From: JANLSE01 sp038214135
GTDB lineage: Bacteria > Chloroflexota > Chloroflexia > Chloroflexales > Roseiflexaceae
Length of the DNA: 24,135 bases
NCBI GenBank assembly: GCA_038214135.1
Contig: JBBQSD010000097.1
Coordinates: forward strand, 1 to 24,135
Reading direction: 5' to 3'
Notes under the pieces: generated by a model
Database searches by the model: none
Seen by the model: only the letters and a program-made list of their open reading frames with translations
What the model was told of the DNA's origin: nothing
Translations under genes and position numbers: made by a program
Shown: in pieces, positions 1 to 8,712 of the stretch
Layout of the letters: each line of letters starts with the position of its first letter
Position numbering within the stretch: position 1 is the first letter of the stretch

Positions 1-660
1 CACTATAGCGATCAGCAGATCCGCGAGAATGCACAGCGTGCGATAGCGGCTGGCTTTACGGCACTGAAGCTCAAGGTTGGTGCCCGCGATACCGCCCGTG
101 ATCTGCGGCGCGCCAGGATCATCCGCGAAGCCGTTGGCCCAGACGCACGAATCATGCTGGATGCCAATCAGCAATGGAGCCTGCCAGTCGCGCTGCGAAT
201 CTGCCTTGAACTGGCTGATATTGCGCCGTATTGGGTGGAAGAACCGACCCACCCCGATGATCTGTTGGCCCACCAGACACTCGCCCGTGCAATTGCACCG
301 ATTCGGCTGGCCGCTGGCGAGCACCTGCCAAATCGGCTGCTGTTCAAGAATTATCTTCAGGCGGGAGCTATCCATTTCGTACAGGCCGATTGTGTGCGCA
401 TCGGTGGCATCAGCGAATTCCTGACCGTCAGCTTATTGGCGCGCACATTTGGCAAACCGATTGTTCCGCATGTTGGTGATATGGGCCAGATTCATCAGCA
501 CCTGGTGTTATTCAACCATGTGGCGCTTGGCCATGAAGTGCTCTTTCTGGAGTATATTCCCCATCTGCGCCAGCACTTCACCCATCCAGCGATAGTTGTC
601 GATGGAGCGTACCAGACTCCGCAACAGCCAGGGACAAGTTCCGATCTGCTCATTCGGTAG
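1..660 (+). CDS. L-fuconate dehydratase-like enolase-superfamily enzyme, C-terminal part
   Basis: The reading frame is open from the first base, so the N-terminal capping domain is cut off by the window edge. The 219 visible residues are the TIM-barrel part of a mandelate racemase/muconate lactonizing enzyme family protein. They show KLK (the KxK base motif), MLDANQQW (first metal-binding Asp), WVEEPT (second ligand), AGEH (third ligand) and PHVGD (the His opposite the KxK base). The pattern EEPT-PDD, NRLLFKNYLQAGA and the C-terminal DGAYQTPQQPG fits the L-fuconate dehydratase branch, which removes water from L-fuconate in fucose breakdown. The substrate is inferred from these stretches; another acid-sugar dehydratase is possible. 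No sugar-catabolic partner follows it here. Confidence 0.85.
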   Translation, partial: HYSDQQIRENAQRAIAAGFTALKLKVGARDTARDLRRARIIREAVGPDARIMLDANQQWSLPVALRICLELADIAPYWVEEPTHPDDLLAHQTLARAIAPIRLAAGEHLPNRLLFKNYLQAGAIHFVQADCVRIGGISEFLTVSLLARTFGKPIVPHVGDMGQIHQHLVLFNHVALGHEVLFLEYIPHLRQHFTHPAIVVDGAYQTPQQPGTSSDLLIR

Positions 661-683
661 ATAGTAAAGGGATGCCTTTCCAT

Positions 684-703
684 CCGCAGGCTTCAGCCTG
701 CGG
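684..703. repeat. REP-like palindrome
   Basis: An 8-bp stem with TTCA loop (CCGCAGGC-TTCA-GCCTGCGG) lies 23 bases after the preceding stop codon. The same 20-base unit recurs at 831-850 and a related longer version sits at 16093-16154, so it is a dispersed family. It may end transcription of the upstream gene, but no T-run follows. Confidence 0.75.
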
Positions 704-830
704 CAAGGGGACGGTATCTCAGATCCGCGTGGCTTCAGCCCGCCAGGCATCGGGCGAACGAACCATACTCGATTAAAATAGAGAAGATCATAAGCCTACG
801 GCAACGGGCCTAAGAATCAGAGCATCATAG

Positions 831-850
831 CCGCAGGCTTCAGCCTGCGG
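831..850. repeat. REP-like palindrome, second copy
   Basis: This is an exact copy of the 20-base palindrome at 684-703, placed 26 bases before the start codon of the next gene. The 661-876 gap holds these two copies and partial related GC-rich stretches (for example around 729-746); I see nothing else in it. Confidence 0.75.
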
Positions 851-876
851 GCACGATGTGTAGGAAGAAACCATAT

Positions 877-1365
877 ATGTCAACTCATCAATCAGTATGG
901 CTTTCGGATCACGCTCCACGACGCCTGTTAATCGTTGGTTTGGTTGTGCTTATTGGATTGATTGTGAGCTGTATTATCGTGGTGCCATCGCTGCGCCTCT
1001 CCACTGGCTTGTTGCTAGCACCGCCTACCTATCGAAATAGCAAGCTGGTCTCGGAACGGATGGGCGGCGGAACCGGCGGGATGCGGCGAACGGTCATTTC
1101 CGAGACGCCTGATCCAATAGCGCAGGTAGTTGCTGCACTCAATAGCCAGTTACCTGGCTTTCAACAGACCACGGTGTATCGCAATAACAAACCGCTGGCG
1201 AATGCCTATCGTAACTACCAGTGCAACGACACGCCGCTGACGATCTGGTTTCGGCGGTACTTTACGGCGATACGGGCCAATTATTGTGTCTCGGTGATCC
1301 TCTATACCGATCCCGTCACCAATAGCGGCACAATTCTGGAAATGGAAGTCGCACCAGTGCAGTGA
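877..1365 (+). CDS. Small membrane-anchored protein of unknown function
   Basis: A 162-residue protein that I do not recognise. The second ATG (877) is chosen because AGGAAGAA lies about ten bases upstream, whereas the first ATG (856) abuts a REP palindrome and has no ribosome binding site. After about 15 N-terminal residues ending in RR there is one hydrophobic helix (LLIVGLVVLIGLIVSCIIVV), followed by an exported-looking domain of about 120 residues with two spaced cysteines (NYQCNDT and NYCVSV) that could pair. The topology is probably N-in, C-out. It stands alone, with the peroxidase gene convergent downstream. Confidence 0.6.
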   Translation: MSTHQSVWLSDHAPRRLLIVGLVVLIGLIVSCIIVVPSLRLSTGLLLAPPTYRNSKLVSERMGGGTGGMRRTVISETPDPIAQVVAALNSQLPGFQQTTVYRNNKPLANAYRNYQCNDTPLTIWFRRYFTAIRANYCVSVILYTDPVTNSGTILEMEVAPVQ

Positions 1366-1370
1366 GAAGC

Positions 1371-1404
1371 CTTCAGCTCTCAGCTCTCAGCCTTCAGCTT
1401 TCAG
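1371..1404. repeat. Low-complexity CAGCTCTCAG-type repeat
   Basis: Four imperfect copies of a CTTCAG/CTCTCAG unit follow the stop codon. The same family occurs at 21058-21080, where it is one arm of a hairpin. The rest of 1366-1636 holds nothing I can identify. Confidence 0.6.
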
Positions 1405-1636
1405 TACGTAAAGATAGATGTTATGTTCACAATTTCCTCATGAATGCTAAACTCATCTAAATCTGCAAAATCTGCGGATATATTTGGGGCGTATTCAACC
1501 CTCGCCTTATAATTCGTACCAGACACCCCATCCTAGCAGTATACGGCGGCGCGGAATGAGCACGCCACGCGCAACGAGCGGCATACGCAGACACACGCCA
1601 CCAACATGCTTTCAAAAGAAGAAATAGGGCTATAGA

Positions 1637-3466
1637 TTAACTGATCACCGGAACGCGCTCAAACAGATCGCCGATTGTGAAGCGCTCGAAGACCGATGTT
1701 GCCTGGGGATCGCCAAACAATGGCTGCCAAGTTGGATCGCTGAGGAATGAGCTATTGTCGCCAGCAAGCAGCCCGATCAGCACCTCGCCAACAATCCGCC
1801 CACCGACCGACCCAAGCAGTGTCGGCTGAATATCCTTCTGTTGATCAGTTTTCTGCGTATCGGCGGCTATACGCCATTGATCCTGGGCCTCGGCCAGGAT
1901 GTAGTACCACAGCGGAGCATTGCCGGCGAAGCGGGCATCGATCTCGACAATCGTTTTGTTCTCCTTGAGCCCATCACTATTGGCTTTGCCAACCTGCAAT
2001 CGCTGATCAGCAAGCGGTTCCAGGCCCATAAGGCGGGCGATTGCCTGTCCACATGGGAGCTGAAGCGTGACACCACGCTGAAGGTTTCGGTAGGAGAGGC
2101 TATTGGTGTTTGGTGCGCCAGCAGCGACATTGGTTCCTGTTTTGGAAAATTCGGGCAAGAAGCCAAGCGCCGTCACCAGCGATGTGTCGATCTTATAGCT
2201 CGGCTGAACGCGCCCTTTGCCAAGCGCCGCCGCCGAAAGGCGGTGATCGCGGGTCTCAAAGAACAGCCGCCAATCGATGCCATTCTCGGCGGGAAACGCC
2301 TGAAAGCCATTCAGGCCATCGTTGGGGTTGGGCGAGAACAGCGCTCTGCGGCCGTTCAGACCAATCGTGCTGACGCTGCTGCTCAGATCTGCAGCGCTCA
2401 ATCGGTAGACAGGCCGGACGATACTATGGCCAAATCGGTAGGCAGCGCCGCTAAACTCAATCGGCATGGATGCTGTCGTCTGCCAATCGAAGAATTGCAG
2501 ATTCGGCTTGTGTACTGCAATACTGCTCTTGTTCGCAAGATGCGGCAGCATCGCCACGACCTGATCGCGGCCAATAATGCGTGGCAGATAATCGAACAGC
2601 ACAAGCCACTGATAATGCCAGCGCACCAGGCGCTGAATCTCGGCAAATGGGCGTTCTGGGTAGGAATCGGCCAGCGCGTTGTGGAAGCGCAGAAACAGCC
2701 CATGCAGCTGTGAAACAATCACATTCTCATCGTTGCGCTTATCGCCAATGATAGCGCGCCCGCCGAAACGGGGCAGATCCTGGGTCAATGGCTGGATCGG
2801 CCCGTTATCGCGCAGCGCTCCCGTCAGGCTGCGCTCGCCAAGCACGAATTTTCGCCCATCTGGCGTGTACATGTAGGGTTGATCATCGGGGCCGCGCCCA
2901 TATAGCGAATCTAGATCAAATGCCGCCGTACGAACATTGGTCAGGCTCGATATCGTGTTCAGCGTGACCAGGCTGCTGCGCGGATCGAAGGTCAGGTCGT
3001 GATCGACAAACTGGCCGAAGTAGGTGTATCCAGCTGGCAGACCGAAATTCTCTTCATCATCGATCTCGGTCTCGGGCGTCACTTCAAGCAGGCCCTGATC
3101 ATTGGCTTCTGGAGGCGCGATCATCCGATCGGCCAGTTTCAGTAATGCCTCTTGCTCAAAATTTGCTGGAGCAAGGGTCGGGAACATGCGCCCATAATGG
3201 CTGCTGTCGGTCGGGGGGCTTGCAGCAGCGGAAGTTGGTGTCGGAACTACTACACTGGTTGGTGGCGCAGCCGTGGCGTTGTTCGTGGGAGCTTGTGCTG
3301 GAACAGCCAAGTCGACCGTCCGGCCACAAGCGGACAGCAGGAGCGCCGCTGCGCCGCTGGCAGTCAGTTGGAGAAAGTGTCGGCGGTTGAATAGGCGCTT
3401 CCCTCGATTCTTGTCGGATGGGCGTGTGATCAGAGCCTGCGCGTCGGTGTGATCCTGCTCCTGCAT
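1637..3466 (-). CDS. Tat-exported animal-type haem peroxidase lipoprotein
   Basis: The 609-residue protein starts with a twin-arginine signal (NRRHFLQL, residues 27-34), a hydrophobic stretch and a lipobox LSAC ending at Cys47. It should therefore be exported folded with its cofactor and lipid-anchored outside the membrane. A Pro/Thr/Ala linker follows (about 50-90). The catalytic domain carries GQFVDHD (151-157), the distal Gln/Asp/His signature of animal haem peroxidases, and AAYRFGHSIV (341-350), which holds the proximal haem-ligand His347. Length and order fit the bacterial animal-peroxidase subfamily. The physiological substrate cannot be read. GGGAG lies just upstream of the ATG. It diverges from the TMEM43-like gene across a 293-bp gap that should hold both promoters. 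Confidence 0.9.
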   Translation of the reverse strand: MQEQDHTDAQALITRPSDKNRGKRLFNRRHFLQLTASGAAALLLSACGRTVDLAVPAQAPTNNATAAPPTSVVVPTPTSAAASPPTDSSHYGRMFPTLAPANFEQEALLKLADRMIAPPEANDQGLLEVTPETEIDDEENFGLPAGYTYFGQFVDHDLTFDPRSSLVTLNTISSLTNVRTAAFDLDSLYGRGPDDQPYMYTPDGRKFVLGERSLTGALRDNGPIQPLTQDLPRFGGRAIIGDKRNDENVIVSQLHGLFLRFHNALADSYPERPFAEIQRLVRWHYQWLVLFDYLPRIIGRDQVVAMLPHLANKSSIAVHKPNLQFFDWQTTASMPIEFSGAAYRFGHSIVRPVYRLSAADLSSSVSTIGLNGRRALFSPNPNDGLNGFQAFPAENGIDWRLFFETRDHRLSAAALGKGRVQPSYKIDTSLVTALGFLPEFSKTGTNVAAGAPNTNSLSYRNLQRGVTLQLPCGQAIARLMGLEPLADQRLQVGKANSDGLKENKTIVEIDARFAGNAPLWYYILAEAQDQWRIAADTQKTDQQKDIQPTLLGSVGGRIVGEVLIGLLAGDNSSFLSDPTWQPLFGDPQATSVFERFTIGDLFERVPVIS

Positions 3467-3759
3467 GGTGTGACTCCCTATGTTTGATAGTGATGCGGTT
3501 GACGATAGGATAGGGTGATCGGCGATTGAACCTAGATCTACTGTAGCAACCAGATGTTCAGGAGATGTTCAGAACTTTTGTGAATTTCGCACAGATTGCA
3601 GGGTGTATTGCATCTACGCCTTACGTGCGATGCTGTGATCCGCCCGACGCATTATTGATTCCGATGCTGGCTTGATCTAATGTTATTCAGGTGCTACGTT
3701 AAATATGTTATTACTCTGCCGAATGCCGCCCTATCACAACATCTCAAGGAGTCGCCACT

Positions 3760-4884
3760 ATGCCGGATAGCTTTACGACGGTAACACGCACTGGTTGGGG
3801 TTCGAATATCATGAATTCCTTTGTTGGGGTTCTTTTTGGTATTTTGCTGTTTATTGGATCATTTGCGGTGCTCTGGTTCAATGAAGGGCGCACAAACATG
3901 GCCGATGTGGCCCGCAATAGTACGCCGGTTGTTGGCACATCGATCAATCCATCAACCGATGGCAAGCTGGTTGCTGTGAGTGGCCTGCTGGCATCAAATG
4001 AACAACTTGGCGATGCGCCAACACTCCAGCCCGGTGGGTACATTCAGATCGAACGGAATGTCGAGATGTTTGCTTGGGCAGAAGAAAAATCCAGCGAGAC
4101 GACCAAGGAGATTGGTGGGAGTAGCACAACCAAAACAACCTATACCTATACAAAGAAGTGGACAAGTTCTCCAGCAACATCAAGCAATTTCGAGCATCCC
4201 GAGGGCCACGAAAATCCAGATCTGCCATTCCAGAGCGAGACGTTTACGGTTGGTAATGCCAATGTGGGGGCCTATGTGCTATCGCCTAGCGCGCTCGAAT
4301 TGCCGGGTGGGAATGCGATCCAACTGACCCGCAGTAATACCAAGCCAGCCGAAGGCCAAACCCTGGTTGGCAACTATCTGTTCAGTGGCCGTGGCCAATT
4401 ACAGCAGCCGCAGGTTGGCGATGTTCGTGTATCGTACCGTGGCCTGCCGCAGAACAGCCAGGTCACGGTGTTTGGCAAACAAGAAGGCAGCCAGCTGAAT
4501 CCATTTATCACGAACCGCCAGGATCGGCTGTATCGGGCATTTCTTAGTGATCGCGATAGCGCAATTGCGACGATGAATAGTGAATATACGGCGATCACAT
4601 GGATATTGCGGCTGGTGGGTTTCTTCATGATGTGGATTGGGCTTGGCATGCTGTTTGGGCCAATTAGTGCTTTTTTGGATGTCCTGCCATTTCTGGGCAA
4701 TCTTGGCCGGGGCATGATTGGCTTCGTGACCTTCGCTGTGGCATTTGTACTATCGGCCATCACCATCCTAATCTCGGTGATTTTGCATAATATCCTCGCC
4801 ATGATCGTCGTGCTGCTGCTCCTGGTTGGTGGCATCTATGCATGGCGGCAGATGCAGGTCAGGCGAGCACAGGTTCCTGCATAG
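3760..4884 (+). CDS. TMEM43-family membrane protein
   Basis: A 374-residue protein with one N-terminal transmembrane helix (about residues 18-36), a large outside domain of about 230 residues, and a C-terminal cluster of three to four helices (about 275-368). This topology, together with the early FNEGR after the first helix and the RLVGFFMMWIGLGMLFGPI segment, matches the TMEM43/LUMA family. Bacterial members have no firmly assigned role. The ribosome binding site AAGGAG sits eight bases before the ATG. Residues around 107-130 are rich in Ser/Thr/Lys and likely disordered. A 10-bp hairpin follows the stop codon. Confidence 0.8.
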   Translation: MPDSFTTVTRTGWGSNIMNSFVGVLFGILLFIGSFAVLWFNEGRTNMADVARNSTPVVGTSINPSTDGKLVAVSGLLASNEQLGDAPTLQPGGYIQIERNVEMFAWAEEKSSETTKEIGGSSTTKTTYTYTKKWTSSPATSSNFEHPEGHENPDLPFQSETFTVGNANVGAYVLSPSALELPGGNAIQLTRSNTKPAEGQTLVGNYLFSGRGQLQQPQVGDVRVSYRGLPQNSQVTVFGKQEGSQLNPFITNRQDRLYRAFLSDRDSAIATMNSEYTAITWILRLVGFFMMWIGLGMLFGPISAFLDVLPFLGNLGRGMIGFVTFAVAFVLSAITILISVILHNILAMIVVLLLLVGGIYAWRQMQVRRAQVPA

Positions 4885-4911
4885 GCTCTCGTATTTGCAC
4901 AAAACTCATCA

Positions 4912-4950
4912 CCCCTGGTAGGATAGACCAATGCCGTCTGCCTACCGGGG
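4912..4950 (+). promoter_or_regulatory. Hairpin overlapping the ribosome binding site of the hydrolase gene
   Basis: CCCC-T-GGTAGG pairs with CCTACC-GGGG, ten base pairs with one bulged T. The 3' arm ends in the G-run that serves as Shine-Dalgarno (GGGGGTGAG) for the ATG at 4963. It could be a terminator for the upstream gene (no T-run follows) or an RNA switch that hides the ribosome binding site. Which of these applies is inference. Confidence 0.4.
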
Positions 4951-4962
4951 GTGAGAGATTCA

Positions 4963-6054
4963 ATGACCAATCAAACAAATGCACAGATTGTCGGGCTGTT
5001 TGAGCGCTATATTCACGCCGATGAATTTGCTGGTGCTGGTCTCGTCGTCCGCAAACACGGCCAACCCATCATCGAATACTATGCTGGCAGCTCTGCGCCT
5101 GGTGTAGAAGCCGGGCCAGGTGTCCTCTGGCCAATCGCCTCAATCTCAAAAGTCTATACCGCCGCTGCGATCATGCGCTTGATCGAACGAGGCGCACTCA
5201 CGCTCAACACGCTGGTTTGCCAACTCCTGCCAAGCTTCAGTGGTGCTGATCGCGAACAGGTGCGGCTGCGCCATTTACTGACTCATACCGCCGGAATGAT
5301 CTATGAGTCGCCCGAGATGGAGCAGCGGCTGCGTGCTCAAACACCGTTAGCGGATATGGTAGCGGAAGCGCTGGAATCCCAGCTCTTGTTCGCACCCGGA
5401 ACAAGTGTCAGCTACGCGGATTATCATTACCTGATCGCTGGGCGCATGGCAGAACAGGCCACTGGCCAATCATTGGCAGAACTGGTTCAGCAGCTGGTTC
5501 TTACGCCAGCAGGGCTGCAGGAAACATTCTTCCCACCCAGCCCTGCCGAATATGCACGGATTGCCAAGATCCGTGGCGCGTTGGCCGAGGGTAGTGCTGG
5601 CTCAATGTACAACTCACCCTACGCACTGGCATTGGCCCATCCCGCATTTGGAGTCGTTGCAACAGTGCGCGATCTGGCCTATTTTGCGCTGCACTTCATG
5701 CCAGGCGGGCCACGAATCCATCATGAGGCGACGGTACAGGCCATGATCGCTGATCAAACGGGTGGAGCGCCGGGTACACACCCAGCGATGCGCGGCTATA
5801 GTGCCACTGGCGCAATGCCATGGGGCTTGGGTTGGTATCTGCAAAGGCCATCGGTTCCGGCAGTGCTCGCCGATCTGGCATCGTTTAGCGCATTTGGGCA
5901 TGGTGGAGCCAGCGGTTGTCTACTCGTCGCCGATCCAGCGCAACACCTAGTCGTCGCGATTGTTTCTAATACCCATGTTCGAACGGGAGCAGAGCGCTGG
6001 CGTATGCGCCTTCAATCGATTGCCAACCTAGCGATTGCTCTACATGCATCCTGA
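4963..6054 (+). CDS. Serine beta-lactamase-like hydrolase (class C/esterase family)
   Basis: A 363-residue penicillin-binding-protein-fold serine hydrolase. The nucleophile motif SxxK is S60-I-S-K63; the second motif is SYADYHYL (Y151-A-D, in place of YxN); the third is FGHGGASG near the C-terminus, replacing KTG by HGG as in many esterase-type members. No signal peptide is visible, so it is probably cytoplasmic and more likely an esterase or peptidase than a drug-resistance enzyme. The ATG at 4963 is preferred over the in-frame GTG at 4951 because GGGGGTGAG sits at the right distance before it. The upstream hairpin overlaps this site. Confidence 0.88.
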   Translation: MTNQTNAQIVGLFERYIHADEFAGAGLVVRKHGQPIIEYYAGSSAPGVEAGPGVLWPIASISKVYTAAAIMRLIERGALTLNTLVCQLLPSFSGADREQVRLRHLLTHTAGMIYESPEMEQRLRAQTPLADMVAEALESQLLFAPGTSVSYADYHYLIAGRMAEQATGQSLAELVQQLVLTPAGLQETFFPPSPAEYARIAKIRGALAEGSAGSMYNSPYALALAHPAFGVVATVRDLAYFALHFMPGGPRIHHEATVQAMIADQTGGAPGTHPAMRGYSATGAMPWGLGWYLQRPSVPAVLADLASFSAFGHGGASGCLLVADPAQHLVVAIVSNTHVRTGAERWRMRLQSIANLAIALHAS

Positions 6055-6086
6055 GCGGGCTATCGCTCGCTTCTGTCCATCTTGGC

Positions 6087-7424
6087 CTACCGAACAATCA
6101 GTGGTGTGAAAATATAATGCGAGAATGTTCGTATCGTTGCATACTCAGCACTACGCTCAGTTCTTGCCTGCCCGATCATCCCGCCCATAGCATAGATCCG
6201 TTGATTGAGCGCAAGCGCCACAAAACTTGATCGGCCCTGCGACATTGAAGCGCTGAGTTGCCAAGGTCCAAGGCTCCCATCACTCTGAATCATCGCTCGT
6301 TCGATACTGTTTGTTGCATACAGGCCTGGGTAGAAGCCGCCCAACACATACATGTATGGGCCATCAACGAAAGCGCTGGATTGAGAACGCTCAGCCACCA
6401 TGACAGATATTATCTGCCACGGCCCGAGTGACCCATCCAGCGCAGCAATGGAGCGCTCAATCGTATTATCACCGCCTAGCGCATAGATAACGCGGCCGCT
6501 CACGACCGCACGAGATCGGGGCATCGTCATCGATGCTGTCAGCTCCCATGGGCCAAGGGTCCCATCAACCTGGCGAGCAGCACGCTCAACGGTTTTGAGC
6601 GCAGTGCCATTGCCAGGAAAGCCACCCAACGCATACAGATACTCGCCGACTGCAACAGCTGCAAAATCGGCCCGCGGGGTCGTCATAGATGCAACAACCT
6701 GGGCTGGTCCGAGTGAGCCATCACTATTCAATGCGAAGCGCTCAACACTACTCTGGTTTGGCCCAAAACCGCCCGTTTCGCCACCAAGAACATATAGATC
6801 ATTCCCAAGAACAACCGCAGTAAGCCCCGCTCGCGGCATACTTAAAGCACCAACAATCTGCCAGGAGCTGATCGAACCATCCGTATCAAGCTTGGCACGC
6901 TCGATACTACTCAGAATCACGGAGCTATCACGCCCATTCCCGCCGATTGCATAGATATATCCGTGGGCCACGACCGCAGCAAACCTCCAACGTAGTGTCG
7001 TCATAGGAGATGTGCTCACCCACGGCGCAATCGTGCCATCGCCACGGTTCATGATAATAAAATCGTTTATGGAATCACTCTTCTGACCATCTGGATTCAT
7101 GACGGTGATGCTATACACGCCCTCAAAGATCTTGGCCGGTATGATGACCGAGATCGTGATGCTATCGATGAAGGTGACATTCGAAAGTACCTGATGATTA
7201 GCATTTGTAGTATCCGCAATAACGATTGGGGTCGCTGCAAAGCCAACTCCTGTAATAGTGACCATTGTTGCCTGGTCATTATAGATATGATTTGGAGAAA
7301 TAGCTATGATCAGTGGCACAGCCGCGCTCGATACGGCATAGAGTGGTGTTGCCAACACCATGAGCGAGAGTGCGCACACAACAGATAGAAGAACTGCCGT
7401 GGGAGTATGCAATAACTGTTTCAT
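6087..7424 (-). CDS. Secreted IPT/TIG and kelch-repeat protein
   Basis: A 445-residue exported protein. Residues 1-30 form a Sec signal peptide (MKQLLHTPTAVLL..., ending ...PLYA). Residues about 37-125 form an IPT/TIG immunoglobulin-like domain (PNHIYNDQATMVTITGVGF). Six kelch-type blades follow, each with a double glycine (YAIGG, YVLGG, YALGG, YALGG, YVLGG, YAMGG) and a recurring DGSLGPW segment, consistent with a six-bladed propeller. It lacks any visible catalytic motif, so binding to a surface ligand or partner is the likely role. AAGGAGTG precedes the ATG. The last residues (TFSHYIFTPLIVR) resemble C-termini of other Chloroflexota secreted proteins; this is weak. Confidence 0.88.
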   Translation of the reverse strand: MKQLLHTPTAVLLSVVCALSLMVLATPLYAVSSAAVPLIIAISPNHIYNDQATMVTITGVGFAATPIVIADTTNANHQVLSNVTFIDSITISVIIPAKIFEGVYSITVMNPDGQKSDSINDFIIMNRGDGTIAPWVSTSPMTTLRWRFAAVVAHGYIYAIGGNGRDSSVILSSIERAKLDTDGSISSWQIVGALSMPRAGLTAVVLGNDLYVLGGETGGFGPNQSSVERFALNSDGSLGPAQVVASMTTPRADFAAVAVGEYLYALGGFPGNGTALKTVERAARQVDGTLGPWELTASMTMPRSRAVVSGRVIYALGGDNTIERSIAALDGSLGPWQIISVMVAERSQSSAFVDGPYMYVLGGFYPGLYATNSIERAMIQSDGSLGPWQLSASMSQGRSSFVALALNQRIYAMGGMIGQARTERSAEYATIRTFSHYIFTPLIVR

Positions 7425-7605
7425 GGAAGCACTCCTTATTAAGAAGTTGAGCAGGATGCCGTTATCGATGGCTGGGGCATGGAGTCAGGGGTCGGCATGC
7501 TCAACGAACTGGCGACACAAGATATGCCACCAGGTTCACCCTTAATCATAGAGCTAAATGAGGGGTTGGAACGAAATAGAATCGCTCTTGTTGGTAGAAA
7601 ACCGA

Positions 7606-8565
7606 CTACCGTACGACGGAGCGAGTAAGCGCGAGGGCTTCCTGGGGTGTACGGACGGTGGTGACACCTTCCATGGAGATGCCCAACTGTGTGAGCAGAA
7701 TAGCGACATCGGCAGAAATACCACTGATATTCACATCACACCCTAGCAGTCGCAGTGCCTGAGATGTGTCCAATAGTGCGCGTGCAACAGCCGTATCGAC
7801 CATTAAGACGCCAGCGATATCGATAATGATCAGGCGCGCTCGTTGGGTATGTGCAACTTCCAACAAGCGTGTTGTCAGTGTTTGGGTGCGCCGTGTATCC
7901 AGATGGCCAACCAATGGGGCAAAGAGTACGCCATTGGCCAACTGAACAACTGGCGTCTCCAGAGTTCCGACTAGGTCAATTAATCGGCGCTGCTCATCAA
8001 TTTGAATGCTGGCCTGCTCGTTCAGTTGGGCTAGTTCACGCGTCTGTATTTCACTGCGTGCCAGTGCATCGCGAGCCTGTTGTGCGCTCAGCTCTGCCTG
8101 ATGCTGTGCCCGATCCGACATGAGCCGCCCGAGTGAAATCCCACCAATCACAATTGCAATAATCGTTAGGTTCAGTGGGTCTGCATAGACACCAACACCA
8201 CCAGCTTTGATCAGCAGGATGCTGATAACCAAGATCGCTGAGCCAACGACCCACACAGGGCCAGCCAACACCAGTGCAATCACTGGTGCGACAAACACCG
8301 CAGCGGCAAATTGCATGGTTACATATGGCTCGTTGATAACAACAATACCAAGTGTTGCAAGGACAACTGAGATATAGCGAACTATTTCCCATCCACGTAT
8401 GTACAACACCAATAATGCAGCATATACCAGCGCAGAAACGATTGAGAACAGTGCAGTGCTTGTCCACCCACTGGTAATAATCGTATTTATTGCGAACAGC
8501 ACCATACCAACAGTGAGAATGGCGAGAAGTGCCTGACAAATACGCTGCTGCATTGACCTAATCAT
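7606..8565 (-). CDS. Membrane-anchored STAS-domain regulator (RsbR/anti-anti-sigma type)
   Basis: A 319-residue protein. Residues about 8-145 hold six hydrophobic helices, then a coiled-coil linker rich in Gln/Ala/Glu (about 150-195), then a STAS domain (about 200-319). In the STAS domain LIIIDIAGVLMVDTAVARALL matches the conserved strand-loop-helix that carries the phosphorylatable Ser/Thr in anti-sigma antagonists; here the site is DTA, so Thr is the candidate. Such proteins in Chloroflexota usually pass a membrane signal to a partner-switching (stressosome-like) pathway. No kinase or phosphatase partner is adjacent. GGAAATTG precedes the start. Confidence 0.85.
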   Translation of the reverse strand: MIRSMQQRICQALLAILTVGMVLFAINTIITSGWTSTALFSIVSALVYAALLVLYIRGWEIVRYISVVLATLGIVVINEPYVTMQFAAAVFVAPVIALVLAGPVWVVGSAILVISILLIKAGGVGVYADPLNLTIIAIVIGGISLGRLMSDRAQHQAELSAQQARDALARSEIQTRELAQLNEQASIQIDEQRRLIDLVGTLETPVVQLANGVLFAPLVGHLDTRRTQTLTTRLLEVAHTQRARLIIIDIAGVLMVDTAVARALLDTSQALRLLGCDVNISGISADVAILLTQLGISMEGVTTVRTPQEALALTRSVVR

Positions 8566-8712
8566 GTCAATTTCCTATACAATGCCCGAATCGATCCGCA
8601 CCACTTATATCTAGTATAGGCATTTTCGCAGATCATCAGCAGCTATGCAAGGTGTCACTATCGAATCAAGATCGTTTATAGATCGGCGCAAATTGGCCTG
8701 TGAATAGGTGAT

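Noticed and set aside
1841..2713. A 290-codon plus-strand frame
   Set aside because: It is antisense to the haem peroxidase gene, whose family motifs are clear.
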